Of a stretch of DNA of 64,000 nt, positions 17,545 through 26,413 are shown in pieces. How positions within the stretch are numbered: position 1 is the stretch's first letter; every line of letters starts with the position of its first letter. The position numbers were made by a program, and so were the translations under genes. This DNA is from Niabella sp. GTDB lineage: Bacteria; Bacteroidota; Bacteroidia; Chitinophagales; Chitinophagaceae. Below the pieces are notes generated by a model. The model did not search any database. It was not told the origin of the DNA and saw only the letters and a list, made by a program, of their open reading frames with translations. The stretch is taken from contig NZ_JASLGT010000008.1 in the NCBI RefSeq assembly GCF_030150205.1, positions 620,001-684,000 of the forward strand. Reading direction: 5' to 3'.

Positions 17545-18615
17545 TTAACGAATGCGTTCCAGCTGTTTCATAAAATTATGATTCCCATTGCGCCGGTCAA
17601 ACAGCCCGGCAATATCTCGGGCAACCTGCTCAAAGTAAGCCAGCAATTCATCCCGGCTGTAATCGGTTTTGCCGGTTTGTAACGATCCGTGATCCTCTTT
17701 AAGTAACAGGTGAAACAGGTCCTTCTCTGGAAACTGCCGCAGGGCCTCCATAAAATAAAGGGCCATCTGGAACATCTTCCGGCCCTGGTTACCGGCTACC
17801 TTTGGCACCAGCTGTTCGATCTGCTCTTTTGCAGCAGCCTGGTTGGCGGAGGCCTTAAATACCAGCAGCTTTATTTCCGATAACAAGGCAGAGGCGTCAT
17901 GCGTTAATGCCTCCAGCTCCATATTGGCCTTTTCACAAAATTCCCGCGCCAGTTCGGGCTGGTTATTTTTAAATGCTTCATAGCTCAGGTTTGCCAGGGT
18001 ACGCATGGGCACATGCACGCAGGTATACTGTTTTTCCAGCAACGGCAGCGCCTGCTCATGCCCTTGCTGAAAGCCCTGCAGTTCAAACGTGGCACTTACT
18101 TCTGCATCCATTTCGCAAGCCTCACAATCACTCATCTGATCACGGGTTATCGTTTTTAATTGCTCCCCATATTCCTGTATCAATGCCGCATCTTTTTGTA
18201 CCAGCGCATCGCTGTACAGCTCATTATAGTAAGCCCGTAAACCATAGCCATTCCGCTGCAGCCGCAGTTTAAAATCTTCTAATGCAGCCTGTACCTGTTC
18301 TTTCGACACATGCGGGTTATCATACAGGTCGGCCATCATCCATTTATATTGCCATAGGAAATCCGTTTCAGAAAACAGATCCGGATGTTGATCGCAAACC
18401 TGCAGCACCCACGCAAAAGCCGGGATGGATTCCTTTGTGAATGCTACGTCCCGTTCTGTTTCAATCAACATCAGCCGCAGGTCATATCCCCATTCCAGGT
18501 CTTCGTTCTCATCGGCAATTTTTATGGCCTGCAACAGCAGTTTTATTTTCTCTTCAGGCAAAGAAAGCGCTTCGCCCTGATTTAATAGCTTTTGAATTTT
18601 TAATGTGTACAACAT
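17545..18615 (-). CDS. Helical-repeat (TPR-like) protein, unknown function
   Basis: A 356-residue, Leu/Ala/Glu-rich, predominantly helical soluble protein without signal peptide. The N-terminal region (LLLQAIKIADENEDLEWGYDLRLMLIE) and the central LPLLEKQYTCVHVPMRTLANLSYEAFK region have the helix-pair periodicity of TPR arrays, but I see no canonical repeat series. A Cys pair occurs in DCEACEMD (about 160). It is the third gene of a tight operon: Sel1 protein, 1 base, Hsp90-like protein, 10 bases, this gene. The arrangement suggests a partner or co-chaperone of the Hsp90-like ATPase; that is inference. Confidence 0.75.
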   Translation of the reverse strand: MLYTLKIQKLLNQGEALSLPEEKIKLLLQAIKIADENEDLEWGYDLRLMLIETERDVAFTKESIPAFAWVLQVCDQHPDLFSETDFLWQYKWMMADLYDNPHVSKEQVQAALEDFKLRLQRNGYGLRAYYNELYSDALVQKDAALIQEYGEQLKTITRDQMSDCEACEMDAEVSATFELQGFQQGHEQALPLLEKQYTCVHVPMRTLANLSYEAFKNNQPELAREFCEKANMELEALTHDASALLSEIKLLVFKASANQAAAKEQIEQLVPKVAGNQGRKMFQMALYFMEALRQFPEKDLFHLLLKEDHGSLQTGKTDYSRDELLAYFEQVARDIAGLFDRRNGNHNFMKQLERIR

Positions 18616-18625
18616 ACAGGATGTT

Positions 18626-20425
18626 TTAAATCTGGATAAAATTTTTCATTCCCATTACCAGCAGTGAATGCAGGGCACTGTTGAACAGCTGCATCTCTTT
18701 TTCATTTACCGGGTGTTTGCCCATCAGCAATGCCTGCACATACAACACTTCAGTAATCGCCTGTAGCATATATTCATCATCCAGTGCCAGCATATGCTGC
18801 ACCAGATCATTATTCATGTTCAGGCAAAACTGGTTCAACAATTCGGGCTGCTGTTTCAGGCTGTCCAGGGCATGCGCAAAAGGATTGTCGCTGGCCTTTA
18901 GTTTTTTTATGGTAGCCGCTGCAAAGTCTTCATCTGCCCTTGTAAAAATGGCCGGTGTATCCCCGGGCTCAAAATACTTCAGCGTTACGGTACAATGGAA
19001 TGGCCGCGTAAAACCTGTTAGTCTATCCAGGAAGGGCTGGTACCGTTCTGCTTCCTCGGCGCTGATGCTTACAAAGGTATCCAGCAATTTGGCAGACGAC
19101 ATTTCGCGGATGTTCAGTTCTTTCCGGATCCCTTTTATCTTTTTCAGCAGTTCCTCTTCAAATGTGTAGGCCACATTTAACACCAGTACTCCCTGAAATT
19201 CAGCAATCCGCTGCACCTGTTTAAATTCTTCATAATCGGCACAGTAATAAATGACGGGGAACTGTTCGCTGATATTTTTAAAACTCCGCAATCCCTTATT
19301 GGTTTCAAACGGAAGATCATCCAGTATCAGCCGTAAAAATTCATCGTCTTCCGCGGCCATCGCTTTCAAATGCAGGAAATGCGTCTGTATGATCTTCAGG
19401 TATATTTGCGGATCTATATCCCGGATGCTTTTGAGATAGGATTTAAGCGTTTCACCAATCTCTTTGCGCGTGCCCCGCAGCAGGTCGTTCTGCATCAGCG
19501 ATTCCCTTGAGGCAGTTGCGCTAAGCGTATTGCTATTTACCACCATTTTTACAAAAAATGCCCAGGAAGGCAGCAAGCCGTTATCCGCTTCTCCCAGGAA
19601 CATCCGTTTTAAATAAATACGATGGTGCTGCTTCAGCGAAAACTGTGTTTTATACGGCAGTATATACAATACCCCCGCGCATGCTCCGGATTCCGTATGA
19701 AAGGGCACCGCATCCAGGAAGGAGAGTTGAAAAATATCCCTGCCCGCCTGCAGCAACGCCTCCCGGTCTGCACCGGGGGTAAGCCACACCGGCGGCGCCG
19801 GGTTGATCAGCTGCTCTTTGTCATTGGTAACGACCGTGATTTTTTCAGGGAGCGCATCTCCGTAAAACCGGATCTGCGGAATAAAATTTTCCGGCCGGAA
19901 CAAATGGGCATAATTCTTTTTGGGCGTAAGGTATACCCTGGTGCCAATGGGCAATGATTCCACCGGGTCTATCTGGTAACGGCCGTCGTTAAATGCCGAC
20001 CAACGAAAACCTTTTTCATCAAAAGCAGAGCGCGTTTCGATGGTAATGGCTTCGCTTACCACAAAGCAAGACAATAACCCGATACCGAATTTGCCGATGA
20101 ATAGCCGCGCATCTTCCGCATTTTTTCGCTTGGAGCTTTCACCAATCACAGAGAGGAACTCGTGAATCTCATGCTCCTTTAAGCCAATACCATTGTCCTG
20201 GAAGCTGAAGGAATGCCGGTCATCAGCAGGTGCCGGCAATTCAATGCGAACCGCTCCTTCAAGCCCTTCATCCAGCTGGCGCAGTGCAGCGATGGCATCT
20301 ACTGCATTTTGCAGCAGTTCCCTTATAAAAGTGTTGGGGTTACTGTACAGGTGCTCCGACAACAAGCTGATCATTCCCTGCAGGTTTACCTGGAAAGAAT
20401 AGTATGCGTTATTTGATGTTTCCAT
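18626..20425 (-). CDS. Hsp90-like GHKL ATPase chaperone (HtpG-related)
   Basis: A 599-residue Hsp90-family protein. The N-terminal GHKL ATPase has Glu36 and Asn40 (RELLQNAVDA), DNGIG at 77-81, the glycine-rich lid GKFGIG at 111-116 and GTRV at 161-164. The middle domain keeps the arginine of the Hsp90 catalytic loop (SATASRES, Arg307). The protein is shorter than many HtpG proteins, its C-terminal third does not look like the canonical dimerisation domain, and it lacks a terminal MEEVD. This suggests a divergent paralogue rather than the housekeeping HtpG. It is co-encoded with a Sel1-repeat protein upstream (1-base gap) and a TPR-like protein downstream, so dedicated repeat-protein partners are likely. 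Confidence 0.9.
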   Translation of the reverse strand: METSNNAYYSFQVNLQGMISLLSEHLYSNPNTFIRELLQNAVDAIAALRQLDEGLEGAVRIELPAPADDRHSFSFQDNGIGLKEHEIHEFLSVIGESSKRKNAEDARLFIGKFGIGLLSCFVVSEAITIETRSAFDEKGFRWSAFNDGRYQIDPVESLPIGTRVYLTPKKNYAHLFRPENFIPQIRFYGDALPEKITVVTNDKEQLINPAPPVWLTPGADREALLQAGRDIFQLSFLDAVPFHTESGACAGVLYILPYKTQFSLKQHHRIYLKRMFLGEADNGLLPSWAFFVKMVVNSNTLSATASRESLMQNDLLRGTRKEIGETLKSYLKSIRDIDPQIYLKIIQTHFLHLKAMAAEDDEFLRLILDDLPFETNKGLRSFKNISEQFPVIYYCADYEEFKQVQRIAEFQGVLVLNVAYTFEEELLKKIKGIRKELNIREMSSAKLLDTFVSISAEEAERYQPFLDRLTGFTRPFHCTVTLKYFEPGDTPAIFTRADEDFAAATIKKLKASDNPFAHALDSLKQQPELLNQFCLNMNNDLVQHMLALDDEYMLQAITEVLYVQALLMGKHPVNEKEMQLFNSALHSLLVMGMKNFIQI

Positions 20426-20426
20426 G

Positions 20427-22916
20427 TTATTTCCGTCTTCTTCCTGTTAATTTTTTTGCGCCCTCATGGCCGTTTTCTGATGCCCGTTCAAACCAGTAAA
20501 GCGCCTTTTGTTCATCTTCATCCACACCGGTACCCATAAGATAACAGTTGGCCAGCTCATATTGTGCATTGGCGGATTCATTTTCGGCGGCTTCTGTAAA
20601 AAGTGTTACCGCCTTTTCCGGTTGGCGCGGTATGCCTTCTCCTTTTAAATATTGTCGTCCCAGGTATACCTTTGCATGATCATTTCCTTCATTGGCACTT
20701 TCCCCAAACCACCGGAAAGCAGCTTCCAGGTTTTTATCGGTACCAAATCCTTCATAATAACAACGGCCCAGCCGGTACTTGGCATTTGTATTTCCATATT
20801 CGGCTGCCAGTATGTATTCATTAAAAGCCGTAGCGGGAGCTGTTTCCGTTCCAATGCCATACTCATAACACAGGCCCAGTCCATCTGAATATACCTGCTG
20901 GTCCTTTGCCCGGCGGTAATAGCCCAGTGCTTTTTCATACTGTTCTACCCGGTCGTAGTCAAACATATAATAGTCGCCCAGCTCCAGCAATGCATAAGGG
21001 TACTCGCTGGCCGCGGCTTTTTCCAGCCATTCCAGCCCCTTTGCACTGTCTGCCTGCACATACCCATGCAGGTAATACCGGCCGGTTGCAAATTGCGCGT
21101 ATACATAGTGCAGTCCCGCGGCCTGTTCCATATACGCCAGGGCTTTATCCCGGTCTTCGGCTACCCCTTCCGCACGCTCATAACTCAGCGCCAGTTCCGT
21201 AAGGGCTTTGGGATTTTGAGCTTTTGCAGCTTTTTTCAGGTATGCTATCGCCTTATCCGGATCCTGCGCCGTACCGGTTCCAAATTTATAACAACGGCCC
21301 AGCTCATAGGCCGCATTCATTTCATTATAGCCGGCGGCATATTCATAACACGCTACTGCAGCCACCGGGTCCTGTTTCCCCGATTGATGATAATCATATT
21401 CCAGGTACAGTCCTTTTATATAGCTGGCATAAGGATATCCCAGTTCCGCGGCTTTATTAAAATGCTCAAATGCCCGGGCATAGTCCGGCTGATCAGCTAC
21501 CTCTGCAATCAAGCCCAGCTCGGTACAGGCCTGGGCATTGTTTGCCTCCGCTGCTTTTGTAAAATAAGGAATCGATGCTGCTATATCCGGTGCCTGATCA
21601 TCAAAGCCATACTTAAGGAACCGGCCCACATTATATTGAGCAATCGGCAACTGTTGTTCCGCAGCTTCTTTATAATATTGGAATGCCCGGGTAAGATCGG
21701 CCGTAATATTCAGATCCGGATCGCCATACTCATAAAAGTTGCCCAGCCGGTACCCCGCATAAGGCACCTGCTTAGCATACAGATCTTCAAACGTTTCAAA
21801 GGTGACCTGTTTATCTGTCTCCGTAAACCGGCCTTCAATATGCACTTCCGCCCATTCAATAGCGGCATCCACGCTTCCCGCATCCTTCGCCTCTTTTAGC
21901 AATTGTAGTCCTGCCGGTACATCCGCCACCCATTCGTTATACAGGTACAGGTACGCCAGCCGGTATGCTGCATATGCATTGTCATACTCCCAGCTTTTTT
22001 TCAACCAGAAAATGGCGGGTTCATAATCCTGCGCCGTCTGGGGCTGCTGCGGCAACAATTTCAAACCCAAACTGGTAGCAGCATCCATTGATCCGTCCAC
22101 GTAGGCTTTTTCCAGTTCTTTAAGCAACGCCCCCTTTTCCGTTTCCGTCTGTGCACCAGGCCAGGATATTTCGGCCAGTACATAACGGGAATAGGCCGCA
22201 TCAAATTTGCTGATGGCTTCCTTTAAAACAGCGATCTGTTTTTCCCGGTCACCCTTCTTGCTATAGTATCCCTGCAGCACATCATAGTAGTGCCGCTGCA
22301 ATTTTTTATCCGGGTGATTTATTAATTGCTCCAGCGCCGCACCGGGCTCAAACCCGGAGCTATACCAGATCTGGTAATATGCTTCGTATACCACGGCCCA
22401 GGGATTGCCTGCCGCTGCCAGTGCTTTTAATTGCTCCAGTGCAGCTTCTTTATCCGCTCCCGGCAAAAGTCCTGCATACTGATAATAATAATATATGGGG
22501 GCCGCGGCTTCCACACCGGCCGTTATCGCCTGTTGAAAGGCCTGTATTGCTGCTGCATGATCTTTATAACCTCTGCGGGTGAGTACCAGCGCCATCGCTT
22601 TTTCCAGCAATGCCTCCGGGTACACGGTGCCCACGCGCGTGAGTACCCCGGTCATCTTCTTAAAAAACCAGGCATAAACCTCATCGGGAAAATACACGCT
22701 TACCGAATGATCCGCACCCGCTTTAAACAACAGATCAAAAAGAACATCCAGTTCCGCTTTGGGAGCTCCGGTTCCAGCCTTTTGTTCCAGGAGCGCCAGG
22801 GCCCTCAACCAGGTGTCTTCATTGCGGATATTGGTGTTGTTGAGGCTGGTTACAAAATCTGCCGGAACGGAAAGCGGGTCTTCAAAGTACTTTTCATAAA
22901 CTGCGATGTGGCTCAT
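20427..22916 (-). CDS. Large Sel1/TPR-repeat protein
   Basis: An 829-residue soluble protein without signal peptide. From about residue 260 to the end it is an almost continuous series of Sel1-like repeats (AxxxLGxxYxxGxGxxxDxxKAxxYxxKAA), for example YELGRCYKFGTGTAQDPDKA and YELANCYLMGTGVDEDEQKA. The first 250 residues are more degenerate helical repeats. Sel1 arrays are protein-interaction scaffolds. It is the first gene of the operon with the Hsp90-like ATPase and the TPR-like protein; the 1-base spacing to the former indicates translational coupling. It may act as adaptor or client receptor, which is inference. Confidence 0.9.
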   Translation of the reverse strand: MSHIAVYEKYFEDPLSVPADFVTSLNNTNIRNEDTWLRALALLEQKAGTGAPKAELDVLFDLLFKAGADHSVSVYFPDEVYAWFFKKMTGVLTRVGTVYPEALLEKAMALVLTRRGYKDHAAAIQAFQQAITAGVEAAAPIYYYYQYAGLLPGADKEAALEQLKALAAAGNPWAVVYEAYYQIWYSSGFEPGAALEQLINHPDKKLQRHYYDVLQGYYSKKGDREKQIAVLKEAISKFDAAYSRYVLAEISWPGAQTETEKGALLKELEKAYVDGSMDAATSLGLKLLPQQPQTAQDYEPAIFWLKKSWEYDNAYAAYRLAYLYLYNEWVADVPAGLQLLKEAKDAGSVDAAIEWAEVHIEGRFTETDKQVTFETFEDLYAKQVPYAGYRLGNFYEYGDPDLNITADLTRAFQYYKEAAEQQLPIAQYNVGRFLKYGFDDQAPDIAASIPYFTKAAEANNAQACTELGLIAEVADQPDYARAFEHFNKAAELGYPYASYIKGLYLEYDYHQSGKQDPVAAVACYEYAAGYNEMNAAYELGRCYKFGTGTAQDPDKAIAYLKKAAKAQNPKALTELALSYERAEGVAEDRDKALAYMEQAAGLHYVYAQFATGRYYLHGYVQADSAKGLEWLEKAAASEYPYALLELGDYYMFDYDRVEQYEKALGYYRRAKDQQVYSDGLGLCYEYGIGTETAPATAFNEYILAAEYGNTNAKYRLGRCYYEGFGTDKNLEAAFRWFGESANEGNDHAKVYLGRQYLKGEGIPRQPEKAVTLFTEAAENESANAQYELANCYLMGTGVDEDEQKALYWFERASENGHEGAKKLTGRRRK

Positions 22917-23028
22917 ACATTCATTTTCATTTGGTGAGGCTACTAAAATAGGGTTTTATTAAATAAATCCTTCCCCCATGTGCGTAAAGATTCCGGAGCT
23001 GTGGCCCGGGTGTTTAACTTGTCATTTT

Positions 23029-23063
23029 TTTGTCATCAAATTAACCCTGATGCGTTAACTTTG
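23029..23063 (+). promoter_or_regulatory. Promoter of the sdh operon
   Basis: TTTG at 23029-23032 (-33 type) and TAACTTTG at 23056-23063 (exact TAnnTTTG) are 23 bases apart. The sdhC ATG follows 31 bases later. Confidence 0.65.
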
Positions 23064-23094
23064 CCAGCAATTTATTCACCTTCTATAAGAAAAT

Positions 23095-23820
23095 ATGAAC
23101 TGGTCTCAATTTTTCACTTCTTCTGTTGGTAAGAAAATTACCATGGCGCTGTCGGGCATCTTTTTAATCCTTTTCCTGATCATTCATGCGGGGTTAAATG
23201 CCTGTATCTGGGCAAATGATGGTGGAGTAATGTTTAATGTAGCCGCCCATTTTATGGGTTCAATGGTCGTGCCCCGCGTATTGGAAATTGGCCTGTTCCT
23301 GTTTTTTCTGCTCCATATTATCCAGGGTCTGGTACTGGAGGTACAAAACCGCAGCAAACGCGGTACCGGTTATGCCGTAAAAATGGGTAACCGCGGCAGT
23401 ACCTGGAACAGCCGGGCCATGGGTATCCTGGGTGCACTGATCCTGATCTTTTTAGTGATCCACATCAGCGATTTCTGGATCCCCAGCCGTTTTGGCGGGC
23501 TGCAACCCATGTTCATCGACAATGCCACCGGCCAGATTGTACCACAGGGCACTCCGGGAGCAAAAGAATATCACGACCTGTATGGAGAAATGAAATACCA
23601 GTTCACTACTTATCCCTGGATCATCATCGTATATGAACTGGGAGTGATCGCCCTCTTCTGGCACCTGGTGCATGGGTTTCAGAGCTCTTTCCGTACACTG
23701 GGACTTACCAATCATAAGTATATTGGTCTCATTAAGGGCACGGGCGTTGTTTATTCGATCATCATCTGCCTTGCATTTGTATTAATGCCGTTAAGCTTTT
23801 ACTTCGGGTGGATCCAATAA
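23095..23820 (+). CDS. sdhC: Succinate dehydrogenase/fumarate reductase cytochrome b subunit
   Basis: A 241-residue integral membrane protein with five hydrophobic segments, starting MNWSQFFTSSVGKKITMALSG, typical of the single-subunit di-haem anchor of Bacteroidota Sdh. Histidines within membrane segments (LIIHAGL, FFLLHIIQG, LVIHISD, FWHLVHGF) are candidate haem ligands. It anchors SdhAB in the inner membrane and passes electrons to quinone. First gene of sdhCAB, driven by the promoter at 23029-23063. Confidence 0.95.
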   Translation: MNWSQFFTSSVGKKITMALSGIFLILFLIIHAGLNACIWANDGGVMFNVAAHFMGSMVVPRVLEIGLFLFFLLHIIQGLVLEVQNRSKRGTGYAVKMGNRGSTWNSRAMGILGALILIFLVIHISDFWIPSRFGGLQPMFIDNATGQIVPQGTPGAKEYHDLYGEMKYQFTTYPWIIIVYELGVIALFWHLVHGFQSSFRTLGLTNHKYIGLIKGTGVVYSIIICLAFVLMPLSFYFGWIQ

Positions 23821-23837
23821 CCCCGCGCGCATCCGAT

Positions 23838-23879
23838 CGTTGAAATCTCAAATCAGAAATCTCAAATCTCAAATCAATT
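23838..23879 (+). repeat. AAATCTCAAAT-type short phrase repeat
   Basis: The sdhC-sdhA spacer is made of tandem degenerate copies of (A)AATCTCAAAT. Similar phrases occur at 28003-28045, 28645-28680 and 58681-58715. Function unknown. Confidence 0.55.
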
Positions 23880-25856
23880 ATGCTTGATTCAAAAATACCA
23901 GCCGGAAAATTAGAAGATAAATGGACGGACTATAAAGGCCATTGTAAATTGGTAAACCCGGCTAATAAACGGAAACTGGAAGTGATTGTGATTGGAACCG
24001 GACTTGCCGGAGCCTCTGCTGCCGCTGCACTGGGTGAGCAGGGATACCAGGTAAAGGCCTTCTGCTTCCAGGATTCTCCGCGCCGGGCACACTCCATTGC
24101 CGCACAGGGTGGAATCAATGCTGCAAAGAACTACCAGAACGACGGAGACTCGATCTTCCGTCTTTTTTATGATACCATTAAAGGAGGCGACTACCGTGCG
24201 CGCGAAGCCAATGTACACCGGCTTGCGGAGGTAAGTGTAAATATTATTGACCAGTGTGTAGCGCAGGGTGTACCTTTTGCACGTGAATATGGCGGGTTGC
24301 TTAACAATCGCTCCTTTGGTGGCGTACAGGTAAAACGAACCTTTTATGCCGCCGGGCAAACCGGTCAGCAGCTGCTGATTGGAGCCTACCAGGCCCTGGA
24401 GCGCCAGGTTGCCCTGGGCAATGTGAAAATGTACAACCGCCACGAAATGCAGGATGTGGTAATGATCGACGGCAAGGCCCGCGGTATCATTGCCCGCAAC
24501 CTGATCAACGGTCAGCTGGAGCGCTTTTTTGGTCATGCTGTTCTATTGGCTTCCGGTGGTTATGGAAACGTATTTTATCTTTCCACCAATGCCATGGGCA
24601 GTAATGTAACCGCAGCCTGGAGGGCTCATAAAAAAGGCGCGCACTTCGCCAACCCCTGTTTTACACAGATACACCCCACCTGTATCCCGGTTTCCGGCGA
24701 CCATCAGAGTAAACTGACACTGATGTCGGAATCATTGCGGAACGATGGACGGATCTGGGTTCCTAAAAAACAGAACGATACCCGTAAGGCCAACGAAATA
24801 CCGGAAGAAGAGCGCGACTATTACCTGGAAAGAAGGTATCCTGCCTTTGGGAACCTGGTACCCCGCGATGTGGCCTCCCGCGCTGCAAAAGAACGTTGCG
24901 ATGCAGGCTACGGCGTAGGCACTACCAAACAGGCCGTATATCTTGATTTTAAATACAACCTGATTAATAAATACGGAAAAGCGGAAGCCAATAAACACGG
25001 CATCCAGAACCCGGATACAGAAACACTGATACGCCTGGGTAAAGAAGTAGTGAAAGAGGAATATGGCAACCTGTTCGATATGTATGAGAAGATTACCGGG
25101 GAAAATCCTTACGAAGTTCCGATGCGGATCTATCCTGCGGTACACTATACCATGGGCGGACTTTGGGTAGACTATGACCTGATGACTTCTGTAAAAGGAT
25201 TGTTCTGCCTGGGTGAGGCCAACTTCAGTGATCACGGTGCCAACCGCCTGGGCGCTTCGGCCCTGATGCAGGGACTGGCAGATGGATATTTTGTGATCCC
25301 TTACACATTGGGCAATTACCTGGCAGATGAGATCGGGGTAAAACCCATTCCTACAACCGACCGGGCGTTTGTAGAAACAGAAGCGAAGGTAAATGAGCGG
25401 ATCAACCGGCTGATGAGCATCCAGGGTACGCAAACGGTGGAAAGCTTTCACAAGCGCTTGGGTAAGATCATGTGGGAGAAATGTGGTATGGCCCGTAACG
25501 AGCAAGGCTTAAAAGAGGCCATCCAGGAGATCAGGGACCTGCGGGAAGATTTTTGGAAAAATGTGCGGATCCCCGGCGGCATTTATGAAATGAATCCCGA
25601 ACTGGATAAAGCCAGCCGCGTAGCCGATTTCCTGGAACTGGGCGAGCTGATGTGCGTGGATGCGCTGGAGCGCAATGAAAGCTGTGGCGGTCACTTCAGG
25701 GAAGAAAGCCAGACTCCTGACGGAGAGGCACTGCGCCACGATGATCAGTATATGTATGTATCGGCATGGAAACTCAACGGTGAAAACTCCTGGGAACTGG
25801 AAAAAGAACCATTGGATTATGAGGTGATCAAGCCGACACAACGGAACTATAAGTAA
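23880..25856 (+). CDS. sdhA: Succinate dehydrogenase/fumarate reductase flavoprotein subunit
   Basis: A 658-residue FAD-dependent subunit that oxidises succinate to fumarate in the TCA cycle. It has an N-terminal dinucleotide fold (VIGTGLAGASAAAALGEQG), the FAD-binding HSIAAQGGINAAKN segment including the His used for covalent FAD attachment in the family, active-site region HPTCIP, and GANRLGASALMQGLADG near the C-terminus. The size matches the Bacteroidota/epsilon-type SdhA. The gene is followed not directly by sdhB but by an inserted four-helix-bundle gene. Confidence 0.97.
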   Translation: MLDSKIPAGKLEDKWTDYKGHCKLVNPANKRKLEVIVIGTGLAGASAAAALGEQGYQVKAFCFQDSPRRAHSIAAQGGINAAKNYQNDGDSIFRLFYDTIKGGDYRAREANVHRLAEVSVNIIDQCVAQGVPFAREYGGLLNNRSFGGVQVKRTFYAAGQTGQQLLIGAYQALERQVALGNVKMYNRHEMQDVVMIDGKARGIIARNLINGQLERFFGHAVLLASGGYGNVFYLSTNAMGSNVTAAWRAHKKGAHFANPCFTQIHPTCIPVSGDHQSKLTLMSESLRNDGRIWVPKKQNDTRKANEIPEEERDYYLERRYPAFGNLVPRDVASRAAKERCDAGYGVGTTKQAVYLDFKYNLINKYGKAEANKHGIQNPDTETLIRLGKEVVKEEYGNLFDMYEKITGENPYEVPMRIYPAVHYTMGGLWVDYDLMTSVKGLFCLGEANFSDHGANRLGASALMQGLADGYFVIPYTLGNYLADEIGVKPIPTTDRAFVETEAKVNERINRLMSIQGTQTVESFHKRLGKIMWEKCGMARNEQGLKEAIQEIRDLREDFWKNVRIPGGIYEMNPELDKASRVADFLELGELMCVDALERNESCGGHFREESQTPDGEALRHDDQYMYVSAWKLNGENSWELEKEPLDYEVIKPTQRNYK

Positions 25857-25859
25857 TTT

Positions 25860-25892
25860 GAAAATTTGAGAATGTGGAAATGTGAGAATTAG
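25860..25892 (+). repeat. Left inverted repeat flanking the four-helix-bundle gene
   Basis: GTGGAAATGTGAGAATTAG at 25874-25892, preceded by AAAATTTGAGAAT, is a close inverted copy of the sequence at 26366-26383. Confidence 0.55.
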
Positions 25893-25939
25893 GGGGAATA
25901 AGTACATTTGATGTATTGTTCACCTATAAATTTCACATT

Positions 25940-26362
25940 ATGGAAATGAAAAACATCATCGTAGAAAAATCCTTAACCTTTGGAGTAGAAATAGTAAGGT
26001 TTTCGGAATTATTGGAAGGAGCGAAAAAATATGTAGTAGCAAAACAAATATTGCGTTGTGGTACATCTATCGGCGCAAATATTTTTGAGGCACAACATGC
26101 AGAAAGCAGGTCGGATTTTGTTCATAAAATGAAGATATCCGTAAAAGAGGCAAACGAAACGTTGTTTTGGTTGTCGATTTGTGAGCGAAGTGAAAATTAT
26201 CCTGTGAGTAGCTCTTTAAAAGAGATGTGTGGAGAACTGATACGGATTATATCAAAAATTATTATATCAAGTAAAGGCAGTTTGAAAGGAAGGTTACTAT
26301 TAAGTTTAATCGCGCTCTCAGCTGTATTTTTTAAAATAAGAATGGTTTTGACAGGCGTGTGA
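25940..26362 (+). CDS. Four-helix-bundle protein (23S rRNA intervening-sequence protein family)
   Basis: A 140-residue protein whose first 115 residues match the four-helix-bundle/S23 family: VEKSLTFGVEIVRFSELL, AKQILRCGTSIGANIFEAQ, ESRSDFVHKMKISVKEANET, LFWLSI. The family's function is unclear; relatives are found in intervening sequences of 23S rRNA and as avd accessory proteins of diversity-generating retroelements. The C-terminal 25 residues (from about LKGRLLLSLIAL) are hydrophobic and unlike the family, which may reflect a shifted or lost stop. It interrupts sdhA-sdhB and is bracketed by inverted AT-rich repeats. The ATG at 25940 is preferred over an upstream TTG. Confidence 0.8.
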   Translation: MEMKNIIVEKSLTFGVEIVRFSELLEGAKKYVVAKQILRCGTSIGANIFEAQHAESRSDFVHKMKISVKEANETLFWLSICERSENYPVSSSLKEMCGELIRIISKIIISSKGSLKGRLLLSLIALSAVFFKIRMVLTGV

Positions 26363-26365
26363 TTT

Positions 26366-26405
26366 CTATTTTCATATTTCCACACTTGTCACATTTACAC
26401 ATTTA
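26366..26405 (-). repeat. Right inverted repeat flanking the four-helix-bundle gene
   Basis: CTATTTTCATATTTCCAC (26366-26383) is the reverse complement, with few differences, of 25874-25892. It is followed by related ACATTT phrases up to the sdhB start. Confidence 0.55.
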
Positions 26406-26413
26406 GTTTGATT

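Noticed and set aside
21066..21899. 277-codon frame antisense to the Sel1-repeat gene
   Set aside because: It lies fully inside a well-supported repeat-protein gene; its composition (Ile/Arg/Cys rich) is what the opposite strand of such repeats yields.
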